Below are positions 28,222-38,269 of a stretch of 64,000 nucleotides of DNA, one piece after another. Where the stretch lies: positions 1 to 64,000 of the forward strand of contig NZ_UYXQ01000001.1 of assembly GCF_900624995.1 (NCBI RefSeq), in the 5' to 3' direction. Both the position numbers and the translations under genes were made by a program. Within the stretch, counting starts at the first letter, position 1; every line of letters begins with the position of its first letter. The notes under the pieces were generated by a model. That model was not told where the DNA came from, ran no database searches, and saw nothing but the letters and a program-made list of their open reading frames with translations. This DNA comes from Pseudomonas antarctica. GTDB taxonomy: Bacteria; Pseudomonadota; Gammaproteobacteria; Pseudomonadales; Pseudomonadaceae.

Positions 28222-29364
28222 ATGAGCCAACAGCCCTTTCTGCCATTTTCCAAACCTACCATTGATGAAGCCACCATCTCGGCGGTCGGCGATGTACTGC
28301 GCTCGGGATGGATCACCAGCGGGCCTAAAGTGCAGGCATTCGAAGCGCAACTGTCGGAATACTTTGGCGGCCGGCCGGTGCGCACATTCAACTCCGGCAC
28401 CTGCACGATGGAGATTGCCTTACGCATCGCCGGTATTGGCCCTGGGGATGAAGTCATCACCACGCCGATTTCCTGGGTCGCCACGGCCAACGTGATTCTG
28501 GAAGTGGGCGCGACGCCGGTATTTGCCGATATCGACCCGGTGACTCGCAATATCGACCTGGCCCAGGTAGAAGCGGCAATCACGCCGCGCACCAAGGCGA
28601 TCATCCCGGTGTACCTCGCGGGCCTGCCGCTGGACATGCCAATGCTTTATGCGTTGGCCAACAAGTACAACCTGCGCATTGTCGAAGACGCCGCACAGGC
28701 CCTGGGCTCCAGCTGGGACGGCGAGCGTATCGGCGCCACCGGCGACTTCGTGTCGTTCAGCTTCCAGGCGAACAAGAACATCACGTCTTCCGAGGGTGGT
28801 TGCCTGGTGTTGAACAACGCCGAAGAGGCCCGCCTGGCCGAAAAGTATCGTCTGCAGGGCGTTACCCGTAGCGGTTTCGACGGCCTGGACGTGGACGTGT
28901 TGGGCGGCAAGTTCAACATGACTGACATTGCTGCAGCTATCGGCCTGGGGCAGTTCGCGCATATCGAGAAGATCACGGCGCATCGCCAGAACCTGGCGCG
29001 CCATTACTTCAAGTGCTTCGGCAGTGACTTTGAAAAGCAATACGGCGCGCAATTACCGCCTGCGGATTTCGAAAACAGCAACTGGCACCTGTTCCAGTTG
29101 GTATTGCCGGAGCGTAAGGATGGTCTGCCCGCCCGCGCAACCTTCATGGAGCAAATGCAAGCGCATGGCGTCGGCATTGGCTATCACTACCCGCCAATCC
29201 ACTTGCTGAGCCTGTATCGGGCACAGGGTTTCAAGGAAGGCATGTTCCCGGTAGCAGAGCGTGTTGGGCGTTTGATCGTGTCGTTGCCGATGTTCACGGC
29301 GATGACAGAGGCGGATGTGGAGAGGTCAGTGGCTGCGGTTAAAGCGGTATTGAAAGCCGGTTAA
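28222..29364 (+). CDS. DegT/DnrJ/EryC1/StrS-family PLP aminotransferase
   Basis: 380 residues, usual family length. The PLP lysine is about K185 in SFQANKNITSSEGG; TFNSGTCTMEIALR binds the cofactor phosphate and VEDAAQALGSSWDGERIG supplies the ring-contacting aspartate. Members aminate keto-sugars or act as sensors. Opening residues LPFSKPTIDEATISAVGDVLRSGWITSGPKV match sugar aminotransferases such as ArnB-like enzymes. No other sugar-nucleotide genes are adjacent, so substrate is open. It stands where gcvP would lie in P. aeruginosa order, but on the opposite strand. Confidence 0.88.
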   Translation: MSQQPFLPFSKPTIDEATISAVGDVLRSGWITSGPKVQAFEAQLSEYFGGRPVRTFNSGTCTMEIALRIAGIGPGDEVITTPISWVATANVILEVGATPVFADIDPVTRNIDLAQVEAAITPRTKAIIPVYLAGLPLDMPMLYALANKYNLRIVEDAAQALGSSWDGERIGATGDFVSFSFQANKNITSSEGGCLVLNNAEEARLAEKYRLQGVTRSGFDGLDVDVLGGKFNMTDIAAAIGLGQFAHIEKITAHRQNLARHYFKCFGSDFEKQYGAQLPPADFENSNWHLFQLVLPERKDGLPARATFMEQMQAHGVGIGYHYPPIHLLSLYRAQGFKEGMFPVAERVGRLIVSLPMFTAMTEADVERSVAAVKAVLKAG

Positions 29365-29365
29365 C

Positions 29366-29460
29366 GCCATGTGGGAGCTGGCTTGCCTGCGATGCAGATA
29401 CCTCGGTGAGCCTGTCACACCGAGGTGACGCTATCGCAGACCGACCAGCCCCCAATATTG
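29366..29460. repeat. Long inverted REP-like element between DegT and gcvH genes
   Basis: Left arm ATGTGGGAGCTGGCTTGCCT... to ACCTCGGTG, right arm CACCGAGGT ... to ACCAGCCCCCAATA; the arms match with few mismatches over about 39 bases. It may serve as terminator for both convergent genes. Confidence 0.82.
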
Positions 29461-29486
29461 ATTTGTGCTGTTACAGCTGCTTGTGT

Positions 29487-29870
29487 TTACTCGCCGATGG
29501 CAGCCTTGTAGGCCGCGGCATCCAACAGTTTTTCCAGGTCAGCCGGGCTGCTTGGCTTGAGCTTGAAGATCCAAGCGCCGTACGGGTCGGAGTTCAGCAG
29601 CTCAGGGCTACCACTCAGTTCCTCGTTGACCGCAATCACTTCGCCAGCAACCGGGGCGTAGATATCCGAAGCCGCTTTCACCGACTCAACCACACCAGCC
29701 TGGCCTTCAGCCTCAAACTTGGCGCCAACTTCAGCCAGCTCAACAAACACCACATCACCCAAAGCTTCCTGAGCATGGTCGGAGATACCGACGGTCACGG
29801 TGCCGTCAGCTTCCAGACGGGCCCATTCGTGACTTTCGGCAAAACGCAGGTCGGCAGGGATATTGCTCAT
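29487..29870 (-). CDS. gcvH: Glycine cleavage system H protein
   Basis: Lipoyl carrier of the glycine cleavage complex, 127 residues. The lipoylated lysine is K65 in [13 protein letters not shown]; the opening [26 protein letters not shown] is typical. The start [10 protein letters not shown] at 29870 is preferred over one 15 bases upstream. It follows gcvT by 52 bases on the same strand. No gcvP gene follows. Confidence 0.96.
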   Translation of the reverse strand: MSNIPADLRFAESHEWARLEADGTVTVGISDHAQEALGDVVFVELAEVGAKFEAEGQAGVVESVKAASDIYAPVAGEVIAVNEELSGSPELLNSDPYGAWIFKLKPSSPADLEKLLDAAAYKAAIGE

Positions 29871-29922
29871 AGTCTGTGTCCTCAAGAAGAAATGTCAGCG
29901 GCCTCAGGCCTGCCGGAAATAG

Positions 29923-31005
29923 TTAGATCAAGGTTTTGCCATGGCGCACGAAGGTCGGTTTGACCACTCGAACCGGGTACCACTTGCCGCGGATTTCCAC
30001 TTCGGCCCGATCGGCGGTAGCCGTCGGTACACGCGCCAGGGCAATGGATTTGCTCAGCGTAGGAGAGAAACTACCACTGGTGATCTCCCCTTCGCCAACA
30101 TTGGCGATACGAACCACTTGGTGAGCGCGTAAAACGCCACGCTCTTCCAGCACCAGCCCGACCAGTTTGAACTGCACACCGGCTGCCTTCTCTGCCTCAA
30201 GGGCACTGCGGCCGATGAACTGGCGCTCAGCCGGTTCCCAGGCGATGCTCCAGGCCATATTGGCCGCCAAGGGCGAAACGTCCTGGTGAATATCCTGGCC
30301 ATACAGGTTCATGCCGGCTTCCAGGCGCAGGGTATCGCGGGCGCCAAGGCCGATGGGTGAAATACCGGCCCCTACCAGATCGTTGAAAAAGCCCGGAGCC
30401 TGATCGGCGGGTAGGACAATTTCCAGGCCATCTTCACCGGTGTAACCCGTGCGGGCGATAAACCAGTCGCCCTCGGCCTGGCCTTCAAAGGGCTTGAGCT
30501 GGTGGATAAGCGTGCCGCGAGACTGCGTGACCAGCTCGGCGATTTTCTGCCGGGCGTGCGGGCCTTGAATGGCGAGCATGGCCAATTCTGGCCGCTCATG
30601 CAGTTGAACCGAGTAGTCGCCCAGCTGCGCTTGCATCCAGGCCATATCCTGATCACGCGTAGCGGCGTTGACCACCAGCCGGTAACCGGTCTCGGTGCGG
30701 TACACGATCATGTCGTCCACCACGCCGCCCTGCTCATTGAGCATGGCGCTGTAAAGCGCACGGCCGCAGCCATGCAAACGATCAACATCATTGGCCAGCA
30801 AGTGCTGGAGCCATTCCTTGGCCTGAAGGCCTGTGACATCGATCACGGTCATATGAGATACGTCAAACACCCCGCAGTCGCGTCGCACCTGATGGTGTTC
30901 TTCAACTTGCGAGCCGTAGTGCAAAGGCATATCCCAACCGCCAAAATCGACCATTTTCGCGCCGAGGGCGAGATGCAGGTCATACAGAGGCGTACGCTGT
31001 CCCAT
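29923..31005 (-). CDS. gcvT: Glycine cleavage system aminomethyltransferase (T protein)
   Basis: Transfers the methylene group from aminomethyl-lipoyl H protein to tetrahydrofolate, releasing ammonia. It has 360 residues from ATG at 31005 with AAGGAG nearby; the frame extends upstream without a site. Motifs include [29 protein letters not shown] and [11 protein letters not shown]. Together with gcvH it forms a two-gene unit. No glycine riboswitch is evident in the 150-base leader, which has only a CTCCG/CGGAG hairpin near 31105. Confidence 0.96.
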   Translation of the reverse strand: MGQRTPLYDLHLALGAKMVDFGGWDMPLHYGSQVEEHHQVRRDCGVFDVSHMTVIDVTGLQAKEWLQHLLANDVDRLHGCGRALYSAMLNEQGGVVDDMIVYRTETGYRLVVNAATRDQDMAWMQAQLGDYSVQLHERPELAMLAIQGPHARQKIAELVTQSRGTLIHQLKPFEGQAEGDWFIARTGYTGEDGLEIVLPADQAPGFFNDLVGAGISPIGLGARDTLRLEAGMNLYGQDIHQDVSPLAANMAWSIAWEPAERQFIGRSALEAEKAAGVQFKLVGLVLEERGVLRAHQVVRIANVGEGEITSGSFSPTLSKSIALARVPTATADRAEVEIRGKWYPVRVVKPTFVRHGKTLI

Positions 31006-31160
31006 GGGTTTCTCCTTCCGGGCTTGGCGAAGATGCGCAGAGCTGCCGTTTGCGCTGAAAACCCGATTTATAAGGCCTGCAGCGACATACAGCGACTCGC
31101 TCCGAAAGACGGAGCGCACCGAATGCCGCGCATTGTAGCCGTAAGCCGTAGGACTGACAC

Positions 31161-32777
31161 CTAACCGATTTGCCGGGCGGAGCGCCGGATCAGGCCGATC
31201 ACCGGCAACAGGCCCACCAACACCAGTGTCAGCGCCGGCAGCGACGCCCGCGCCCATTCCCCTTCACTGGTCATTTCAAAGATCCGCACCGCCAGGGTGT
31301 CCCAGCCAAACGGGCGCATCAGCAGGGTCGCGGGCATTTCCTTGAGCACATCGACGAACACCAGCAGCGCCGCGCTCAACGTGCCCGGCAGCAACAGCGG
31401 CAGATACACTTTGCAAAACAGTCGCGGCCCACTCACCCCAAGGCTGCGTGCAGCTTCGGGTAGCGCTGGACGGATTCGCGCGAGGCAGTTTTCCAACGGC
31501 CCGTAGGCCACTGCAAGGAAGCGCACCAGATAGGCCAGCACCAGCGCCGACAGGCTGCCGAGCAACAACGGCTTGCCCGCACCGCCGAGCCAACCCGACA
31601 ACGGCACCACCAACTCACCGTCCAGGTAACTGAACGCCAGCATGATCGACACCGCCAACACCGAGCCCGGCAAAGCATAGCCGACATTAGCCAGGCTGAT
31701 GCCAGAGCGAATCGCCCGGGTCGGCGCCAGACGGTTGGCAAACGCCAATATCAACGCCACGCTGACCGTGATCAGGGCCGCGATGCCGCCCAGGTAGAGG
31801 GTGTGGATGATCAACCCGGTATAACGCTCATCCAGATCGAACCGCCCGCGCTGCCAGAACCAGGCGACCAGTTGCAGCATCGGGATGACAAAGGCGCACG
31901 CGAACACCAAGCCACACCAGGCACTGGCCGCTGCGGCCTTGAACCCGCGCAGGTGGTACAACGCCTTGCCCCGTGGCCGTTCATTACTCGGGCGGCTGGC
32001 ACCGCGCGCACGCCGTTCGCCGTAAAGCACCAGCATCACCACCAGCAGCAACAGGCTGGCCAGTTGGGCGGCGCTGGACAGGCTGAAAAAACCATACCAG
32101 GTCTTGTAGATGGCCGTGGTGAAGGTGTCGAAATTGAATACCGAGACGGCACCGAAATCCGCCAGGGTTTCCATCAGCGCCAAGGCTACGCCAGCACCAA
32201 TCGCCGGCCGTGCCATGGGCAGCGCCACACGCCAGAACGACTGCCATGGCGATTGGCCAAGCACGCGTGCCGCCTCCATCAAGCCTTTGCCCTGAGCCAG
32301 GAACGCAGTGCGCGCCAGCAGATAGACGTAGGGATAGAACACCAGCACCAACACGATGATTACGCCGCTGGTGGAACGCACGCGCGGCAGGCGCAAGCCA
32401 TTGCCGAACCCTTCACGCAGCAGGGTTTGCACCGGACCCGCAAAATCCAACAGCCCGACAAACACAAAGGCCAGCACGTAGGCCGGAATCGCGAAAGGCA
32501 GCATCAACGCCCAGTCGAGCCAGCGCCGTCCAGGGAACTCGCAGAGACTGGTCAACCAGGCCAGGCTCACGCCCAACAGCGTTACACCGACACCGACGCC
32601 CAACACCAGGGTCAGGGTGTTGCCCAGCAGGCGCGTCATCTGGGTCTCCCACAGATGGGACCAGATCTGTTGATCGATGCTTTGCCAGGACAGCAACAGC
32701 ACGCTCAGCGGCAGCAGCACCAGGGCGGCGACGGTGAAAACCGGCAGGTACCAGCGGCGTTGGGCGGGGTGGGCCAA
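31161..32777 (-). CDS. Ferric iron ABC transporter permease (FbpB/HitB family)
   Basis: 538-residue double-length inner-membrane permease. Two halves each carry a permease domain; EAA-type loops are [26 protein letters not shown] and [25 protein letters not shown]. About 12 membrane segments. This is the layout of FbpB/HitB/AfuB. The start is probably TTG at 32777, since no ATG precedes the first membrane segment. It lies downstream of the binding-protein gene with a repeat element between; no ATPase gene is adjacent, so it must use one encoded elsewhere. Confidence 0.92.
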   Translation of the reverse strand: MAHPAQRRWYLPVFTVAALVLLPLSVLLLSWQSIDQQIWSHLWETQMTRLLGNTLTLVLGVGVGVTLLGVSLAWLTSLCEFPGRRWLDWALMLPFAIPAYVLAFVFVGLLDFAGPVQTLLREGFGNGLRLPRVRSTSGVIIVLVLVFYPYVYLLARTAFLAQGKGLMEAARVLGQSPWQSFWRVALPMARPAIGAGVALALMETLADFGAVSVFNFDTFTTAIYKTWYGFFSLSSAAQLASLLLLVVMLVLYGERRARGASRPSNERPRGKALYHLRGFKAAAASAWCGLVFACAFVIPMLQLVAWFWQRGRFDLDERYTGLIIHTLYLGGIAALITVSVALILAFANRLAPTRAIRSGISLANVGYALPGSVLAVSIMLAFSYLDGELVVPLSGWLGGAGKPLLLGSLSALVLAYLVRFLAVAYGPLENCLARIRPALPEAARSLGVSGPRLFCKVYLPLLLPGTLSAALLVFVDVLKEMPATLLMRPFGWDTLAVRIFEMTSEGEWARASLPALTLVLVGLLPVIGLIRRSARQIG

Positions 32778-32819
32778 GGAATAACTCTCAGGGTGTCAGT
32801 TGTCTTGAAAGCACCACCA

Positions 32820-32920
32820 ACCAATGTGGGAGCGGGCTTGCTCGCGAAAGCGGTGTGTCAGTCACACCTGTATCAACTGACACGACGCGTTCGCGAGCAA
32901 GCCCGCTCCTACATTTGATC
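32820..32920. repeat. Near-perfect inverted pair of REP-like units between Fe-binding and permease genes
   Basis: AATGTGGGAGCGGGCTTGCT... ending GTGTCAGT, and its mirrored copy ending GCCCGCTCCTACATTT, give arms of about 40 bases with few mismatches. It lies inside a presumed operon and may lower permease expression relative to the binding protein. Confidence 0.88.
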
Positions 32921-32937
32921 GGCGGCGTTCTAAAAAT

Positions 32938-33942
32938 TTAGTTCCAGCCAGCGCGGTCCATCAACCGAATGGCCTCAGCCTGGCGCTTGCCCGCCACTTC
33001 CACCGGCAAGGTATCCGCCACGAACTTGCCCCAGGTTGCGACTTCCGCCGATGGCGGCACGGCCGGGTTGGCCGGGAATTCCTGGTTCACATCGGCAAAG
33101 ATCTTCTGCGCCTCAGGCGTGGTCATCCACTCCACCAAGGCCTTGGCTGCTTCCGGGTGCGGCGCATGCTTGGTCAGGCCGATGCCCGACAGGTTCACAT
33201 GCACGCCACGGTCGCCCTGATTCGGCCAGAACAGCTTCACCGCCAGGTCCGGCTTCTGCTTGTGCAGGCGCCCGTAGTAGTAAGTGTTGATGATACCCAC
33301 GTCGCACTGCCCGGCGTTGATCGCTTCGAGCACGGCGATGTCATCAGAGAACACGTCGGTGGACAGGTTATTGACCCAGCCTTTGACGATTTCTTCGGTC
33401 TTGGCCGCGCCGTGGGTTTCGATCAGCGTGGCGGTCAGCGACTGGTTGTAGACCTTCTTCGCCGTGCGCAGGCACAGGCGGCCTTCCCATTGCTTGTCGG
33501 CCAGGGCTTCGTACGTGGTCAGGTCACCCGGTTTTACCCGGTCGGTCGAATAGGCGATGGTTCGCGCACGCAGGCTCAAGCCGGTCCAGGCGTGGCTGGA
33601 AGCGCGATATTGCAGAGGAATGTTCTTGTCGATCACCTGCGAGGTGAACGGCTGCAGGATGCCCATTTGCTCGGCCTGCCAGAGGTTACCGGCGTCGACG
33701 GTGAGCAGCAGGTCGGCGGTGGCGTTTTCGCCTTCGGCCTTGATCCGCTGCATCAGCGGGGCTTCCTTGTCAGTGATGAACTTCACCTGTACGCCGGTTT
33801 TCTGGGTGTAGGCGTCGAACACCGGCTTGATCAGTTCGTCGATGCGCGAGGAGTAGACCACGACTTCGTCGGCTGCCTGCACGGTGGTGCTGCCGATAAG
33901 GGTGAGTGCCAGGGCAGTCAGGAGGCGCTTGGGTGCCAACAT
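32938..33942 (-). CDS. Periplasmic ferric iron-binding protein (FbpA/HitA family)
   Basis: 334 residues. The signal peptide ([17 protein letters not shown]) is followed by [31 protein letters not shown], the FbpA-family opening. The iron-ligand tyrosine cluster NTYYYGRL lies near residue 222. It binds Fe(III) delivered into the periplasm and passes it to the downstream permease. No Fur box was identified in the short upstream gap, although iron control is expected for the family. Confidence 0.92.
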   Translation of the reverse strand: MLAPKRLLTALALTLIGSTTVQAADEVVVYSSRIDELIKPVFDAYTQKTGVQVKFITDKEAPLMQRIKAEGENATADLLLTVDAGNLWQAEQMGILQPFTSQVIDKNIPLQYRASSHAWTGLSLRARTIAYSTDRVKPGDLTTYEALADKQWEGRLCLRTAKKVYNQSLTATLIETHGAAKTEEIVKGWVNNLSTDVFSDDIAVLEAINAGQCDVGIINTYYYGRLHKQKPDLAVKLFWPNQGDRGVHVNLSGIGLTKHAPHPEAAKALVEWMTTPEAQKIFADVNQEFPANPAVPPSAEVATWGKFVADTLPVEVAGKRQAEAIRLMDRAGWN

Positions 33943-34037
33943 GGGTGCGGTCTCTCATTTGCAAAAAGAGGGCAAATGATAAGGACTCACATTTGGTAGC
34001 GCTTGGCGGAGGAGTTACCAGATGTTGCGCGTTCGCC

Positions 34038-35261
34038 TCAAGGCTTGGCCAGCTCCGGCAGGTCCCCCGTCAAACCCAGCGCCTGGCGCACAAAAACCGC
34101 CTTGGCTTCTGGCATGTGGTCGACCATTTTCAACCCGGCGTTACGCAGCCAGCGCAAGGGCAATTGATCAGCCTGGAACAAGCGCTCAAAACCTTCCATC
34201 GCCGCCATTAGCGCGAGGTTATGCGGCATACGCCGACGCTCGTAGCGGCTCAGCACCTTCACATCGGCCATGCGCTCGCCGCGCTCGGTCGCTGACAACA
34301 AGACTTCGGCCAGCACCGCCGCATCGAGGAAACCCAGGTTCACACCCTGCCCCGCCAACGGGTGGATCACGTGCGCCGCATCGCCGATCAGCGCCAAACC
34401 TTCGGCCACGTAGCGTTTGGCGTGGCGTTGGCGCAATGGCACACAGACACGCGGGTCAGCGCTGATCACCGTACCAAGCCGGCCTTCAAAGGCGCGCTCC
34501 AATTCACGGCAAAAGCGTTCATCATCCAGCACCATCAGGCGCTCGGATTCCGCCGGAGTGGTCGACCAGACAATAGAGCACCAATCCTCTTGCCCATCGC
34601 GTACCAGCGGCAAAAATGCCAGCGGGCCAGTGTCGGTAAAGCGTTGCCAGGCCGTACGCTGGTGCGGCTGGCTGCTGCGCACGCTGGTGACAATGGCGTT
34701 ATGCAAGTAATCCCATTCGCGGGTCGCGGTGCCGGTCAGGCGACGTACGGCGGAGTTGGCGCCATCGGCGGCGACCACCAGCGGCGCCCGTAACTTGCGG
34801 CCATCGGCCAGGGTCAGCAGCCAGTCATCGCCGGAGCGGCGCATCTGCTCCAGCCGTGCGTTGGCCAAAAGGCCCAGGTCGCAGTCGTGCAGGCGGTCAA
34901 GCAAGGCATCCTGAACCACGCGGTTCTCGACGATATGCCCGAGTACTTCGGCATGCACGCTGGCCGCCGAAAAGTGGACCTGCCCAGTGCCGCTGCCGTC
35001 CCACACTTGCATTTCGCCATAAGGGCTGGCGCGCCGCGAGACGATGCCGTCCCACACGCCTAGGCGCTCGAGAATGCGCTGGCTGGCGGCCGACAAGGCG
35101 CTTACGCGGGGTTCGAAGGCCGCATCCTGGTCGAACGGTTTGACGCTCAGCGGGCTGCCATCCAGCAGCAACACCTGCAGACCACTGCCTTGCAACGCCA
35201 GGGCCAGGGCACTTCCAACCATTCCAGCCCCGACAATCAGCACATCTGCGCGCATATCCAT
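34038..35261 (-). CDS. UbiI/VisC-type FAD hydroxylase of ubiquinone synthesis
   Basis: 407 residues of the UbiH/COQ6 flavin monooxygenase family. The Rossmann motif is VGAGMVGSALALAL, the second FAD motif is ALIGDAAHVIHPLAGQGVNLG, and RRMPHNLALMAAMEGF follows. It likely hydroxylates a ring position (C5 or C6) of the ubiquinone precursor. It is the last gene of the ygfB-pepP-ubiH unit, three bases after the DUF4442 gene. Position suggests UbiI, but UbiF/UbiH relatives are hard to separate by eye. Confidence 0.9.
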   Translation of the reverse strand: MDMRADVLIVGAGMVGSALALALQGSGLQVLLLDGSPLSVKPFDQDAAFEPRVSALSAASQRILERLGVWDGIVSRRASPYGEMQVWDGSGTGQVHFSAASVHAEVLGHIVENRVVQDALLDRLHDCDLGLLANARLEQMRRSGDDWLLTLADGRKLRAPLVVAADGANSAVRRLTGTATREWDYLHNAIVTSVRSSQPHQRTAWQRFTDTGPLAFLPLVRDGQEDWCSIVWSTTPAESERLMVLDDERFCRELERAFEGRLGTVISADPRVCVPLRQRHAKRYVAEGLALIGDAAHVIHPLAGQGVNLGFLDAAVLAEVLLSATERGERMADVKVLSRYERRRMPHNLALMAAMEGFERLFQADQLPLRWLRNAGLKMVDHMPEAKAVFVRQALGLTGDLPELAKP

Positions 35262-35264
35262 GCT

Positions 35265-35750
35265 TTAAGCCTGCTTTGCTGGCGGCTTGCGCCGCACGTA
35301 AAGGGTTTTGTCGACCCGCGCCACCAAAGTGCCGGAGCCGTCATGAATCTGTACCTTGAGGTGGGGCAAGTACTTCTCGCCACCTTCGGTCTGCCTGCGA
35401 ATCTCGTCCAGCAAGGCCTCGTCGATGGAAAATTCGACGTATACCGGGCCTTTGCCCGGTGACACGAAGTCGATGCTCGCGGCTTTGTCCCACACGATGT
35501 AGTCGCGGCCCAGGTTCTCCATCAACAGCAACATGTAGAACGGGTCGACCATCGAATACAGGCTGCCGCCAAATTGCGTGCCGACGTAATTGCGGTTGTA
35601 CCAGCCAAGCCCCATGCGCACTTTGACATGACGAAAGTCAGCGCTCATGTGCTGCACGCTTATCCCCGCCCCCAGATAAGGCGGATAAAGGGTCATGACC
35701 CAACGCAGCAGCCGCGCTTTACCCAAACGCTGGATCAACCACTTACGCAT
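35265..35750 (-). CDS. DUF4442 hot-dog-fold protein (thioesterase-like)
   Basis: 161 residues. The central segment (GLGWYNRNYVGTQFGGSLYSMVDPFYMLLL) carries the GGSLYS helix pattern of hot-dog thioesterase-like DUF4442 proteins. The start at 35750 overlaps the ubiH 3' end by eight bases, showing coupling. It lies between two ubiquinone hydroxylase genes. Catalytic activity is not established; a role on an acyl or isoprenoid intermediate would be guesswork. Confidence 0.85.
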   Translation of the reverse strand: MRKWLIQRLGKARLLRWVMTLYPPYLGAGISVQHMSADFRHVKVRMGLGWYNRNYVGTQFGGSLYSMVDPFYMLLLMENLGRDYIVWDKAASIDFVSPGKGPVYVEFSIDEALLDEIRRQTEGGEKYLPHLKVQIHDGSGTLVARVDKTLYVRRKPPAKQA

Positions 35751-36930
35751 CGGGGCGCGTCCCCAAGCCCATGGCCTGACGGGCGAACCAGCGCTTGGCC
35801 GGCGGTAGCAGGTCCAGGCCCAGCAGGCCCATATTGCGGCCCATAGCCACCAATGGTTGAGCGCTGCCAAACAGGCGCGTGACCTGATCGGAGAAGCCCA
35901 CGGTCAGTTGCTGGTCCAGGCGCTGGCGCTCGCGATAGCGTTGCAACGTCGCCAAATCGCCCGGCACCGCCGGCCCGGTCAGTAAGGCCTCGGCCAAGGC
36001 GCTGGCATCGCGCAGGGACAAGTTGAAACCCTGCCCGGCAATCGGGTGCAGGCTGTGAGCGGCATTGCCGAGCACGGCCAAGTGCGAGCGTACTTGCTCT
36101 TCAGCTTCCACCAGCGTCAGCGGGTACAGGTGCCGCGCGCCGACTTGCTTCAGGGTGCCGAGGCGGTAGCCGAACACGCCCTGTAACTCGCTGAGGAAAC
36201 TGCGCTCATCGAGGTTGGCCAGACGCTGAGCGTCCATGCCGATGCGCGTCCACACCAGCGCGCAGCGGTTGTCCGGCAGCGGCAGCAAGGCCATCGGCCC
36301 TTCATCGGTAAAGCGCTCGAAGGCTTCGCCGTTATGGGCTTCACTCGGGGTGATGTTAGCGATCAGCGCGCTCTGGTTATACGGGCGGGTTTTCACACCG
36401 ATGCCCAATTGCTCGCGCAAACCGGAGCGACCGCCATCGGCCAATACCGCGAGGTCGCATTCCAGCGCGGTTTCATCGTTGAGCGTCAGGCGATAGCCAT
36501 CGGGCAGCGGCTCCATGCGCGTGACTTCCGCCGGGCAACGCCAACTGACGACGTCCTTGTCCAAGCCTTTCCACAGGCACTGGCCGAGCCAGGCGTTTTC
36601 CACCACATAACCGAGGGCGGGCACGCCCTCCTCCATGGCGGACAGGCGCGCGGTGGAGAAGCGGCCACGGTCCGACACGTGAATCTGTTTGATCGGCTCG
36701 GCGCGACGGGAAATGTCCTGCCACAAACCCAAGCGCTGATAAATCTGCCGAGCGCCGTAGGACAACGCCGAAGAACGTGCGTCGTAGCTCGGCTGGTAAC
36801 TGTCACCCGGCGCGAACGGTTCGATCAGCATGATCTTCCAGCCCCGCGCCTTGGCCCCGGCCTGCAACGCCAGCGCCAGGCTGGCGCCCACCAGGCCACC
36901 ACCGATAATCGCCAGATTGACCCGGCTCAT
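35743..36930 (-). CDS. ubiH: 2-octaprenyl-6-methoxyphenol hydroxylase UbiH
   Basis: 395-residue FAD monooxygenase of ubiquinone synthesis. The N-terminal dinucleotide site is AIIGGGLVGASLALAL; the second FAD motif reads VLGNAAHSLHPIAGQGFNLSLRD, with GNAAH rather than GDAAH as in E. coli UbiH. The ATG overlaps the pepP stop by four bases, matching the conserved pepP-ubiH pair. The DUF4442 gene starts within its last codons. Confidence 0.93.
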   Translation of the reverse strand: MSRVNLAIIGGGLVGASLALALQAGAKARGWKIMLIEPFAPGDSYQPSYDARSSALSYGARQIYQRLGLWQDISRRAEPIKQIHVSDRGRFSTARLSAMEEGVPALGYVVENAWLGQCLWKGLDKDVVSWRCPAEVTRMEPLPDGYRLTLNDETALECDLAVLADGGRSGLREQLGIGVKTRPYNQSALIANITPSEAHNGEAFERFTDEGPMALLPLPDNRCALVWTRIGMDAQRLANLDERSFLSELQGVFGYRLGTLKQVGARHLYPLTLVEAEEQVRSHLAVLGNAAHSLHPIAGQGFNLSLRDASALAEALLTGPAVPGDLATLQRYRERQRLDQQLTVGFSDQVTRLFGSAQPLVAMGRNMGLLGLDLLPPAKRWFARQAMGLGTRPDA

Positions 36931-38249
36931 CGGGCGGCCGCCATCAGCGCTTCGATCTCGACGACGGTCTTGGGAACGCCGCCGGTCAGAATTTCACAGC
37001 CTTGCTTGGTTACTACCACGTCGTCCTCGATGCGTACGCCAATGCCACGCCACTTCTTCGCCACGCTCTGGTTATCGGGCGAAATATAGATGCCAGGTTC
37101 CACGGTCAATGCCATGCCAACTTCCAGCACCCGCCATTCGCCGCCCACCTTGTACTCACCCACATCGTGCACATCCATGCCCAGCCAATGGCCGGCGCGG
37201 TGCATATAAAAGGCGCGGTAGGCTTCGCTGGCGATCAGCTCGTCGACGTCGCCTTGCAGCAGTCCCAGCTTCACCAGCCCGGCGGTGATGACTTTCACCG
37301 TCGCCTCGTGGGCCTGGTTCCAATGTTTGTTCGGCGCGATCTCGGCAAACGCGGCTTCCTGGGAGGCCAGCACAATCTCGTAGATCGCCTTCTGCTCGGG
37401 CGAAAACCTGCCGCTGACCGGCCAGGTGCGCGTGATGTCGCTGGCGTAGCAGTCGATCTCGCAACCGGCGTCGATCAGCACCAGGTCGCCGTCCTTGAGC
37501 ACCGCGTCATTCTGCTGGTAATGCAGGATGCAGCTGTTGCGCCCGGCAGCGACGATGGAGCCATACGCCGGCATTTTCGCGCCGCCCTTACGGAATTCGT
37601 AATCCAGTTCGGCTTCCAGGCTGAACTCATGCAACCCCGCGCGGCTGGCCTGCATCGCCTTGACGTGGGCGGCGCAGGAAATTCGTGCGGCCTCGCGCAT
37701 CACCTTCACTTCTGCCGCCGATTTATACAGGCGCATGTCGTGGAGCAGATGATCCAGGGCAACAAATTCGTTCGGCGGCTGGGCGCCCAGGTGTGCTTTA
37801 GAGCGGATCACGTTGATCCACTCCATCACATGCCGGTCGAATTCGGCGTTGCTGCCCATGGCCGAGTACACCCGGTCGCGGCCTTCGATCAGGCCAGGCA
37901 GGATGTCGTCGATGTCGGTGATAGGGAACGCATCGTCGGCGCCAAAATCGCGGATCGCGCCTTCGGTGCCGGCGCGCAGGCCGTCCCACAACTCGCGTTC
38001 GGCATTGCGCTCGCGGCAGAACAGCACGTACTCGCCATGTTGGCGACCGGGCATCAGCACGATCACCGCTTGCGGTTCAGGGAAGCCGCTCAGGTACTGG
38101 AAGTCGCTGTCTTGGCGGTAGACGTGCTCGACATCACGGTTGCGGATCGCCACGGCGGCAGCCGGCAGGATCGCGATGCTGTTGGGTTCCATCTGCGCCA
38201 TGAGCGCCTTGCGGCGACGGGTGTATTCCGCTTTGGGGATATGGATCAT
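36927..38249 (-). CDS. pepP: Xaa-Pro aminopeptidase PepP
   Basis: 440-residue M24 metallopeptidase removing N-terminal residues before proline. Metal ligands are visible: two Asp in LIDAGCEIDCYASDITRTWP, His in HRAGHWLGMDVHDVGEY, Glu in LTVEPGIYISP and Glu in GVRIEDDVVVT. The N-terminal creatinase-like domain starts IPKAEYTRRRKAL. It lies 20 bases after ygfB and overlaps ubiH. Confidence 0.96.
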   Translation of the reverse strand: MIHIPKAEYTRRRKALMAQMEPNSIAILPAAAVAIRNRDVEHVYRQDSDFQYLSGFPEPQAVIVLMPGRQHGEYVLFCRERNAERELWDGLRAGTEGAIRDFGADDAFPITDIDDILPGLIEGRDRVYSAMGSNAEFDRHVMEWINVIRSKAHLGAQPPNEFVALDHLLHDMRLYKSAAEVKVMREAARISCAAHVKAMQASRAGLHEFSLEAELDYEFRKGGAKMPAYGSIVAAGRNSCILHYQQNDAVLKDGDLVLIDAGCEIDCYASDITRTWPVSGRFSPEQKAIYEIVLASQEAAFAEIAPNKHWNQAHEATVKVITAGLVKLGLLQGDVDELIASEAYRAFYMHRAGHWLGMDVHDVGEYKVGGEWRVLEVGMALTVEPGIYISPDNQSVAKKWRGIGVRIEDDVVVTKQGCEILTGGVPKTVVEIEALMAAAR

Positions 38250-38269
38250 GGGCAGATGGGCTTCCTTTC

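Noticed and set aside
28222..29364. Surface-polysaccharide gene cluster around the DegT aminotransferase
   Set aside because: No glycosyltransferase, dehydratase or flippase lies beside it; the gene stands alone.
31006..31160. Possible glycine riboswitch upstream of gcvT
   Set aside because: The conserved glycine aptamer core and tandem arrangement are not present; only a small CTCCG/CGGAG hairpin is seen.
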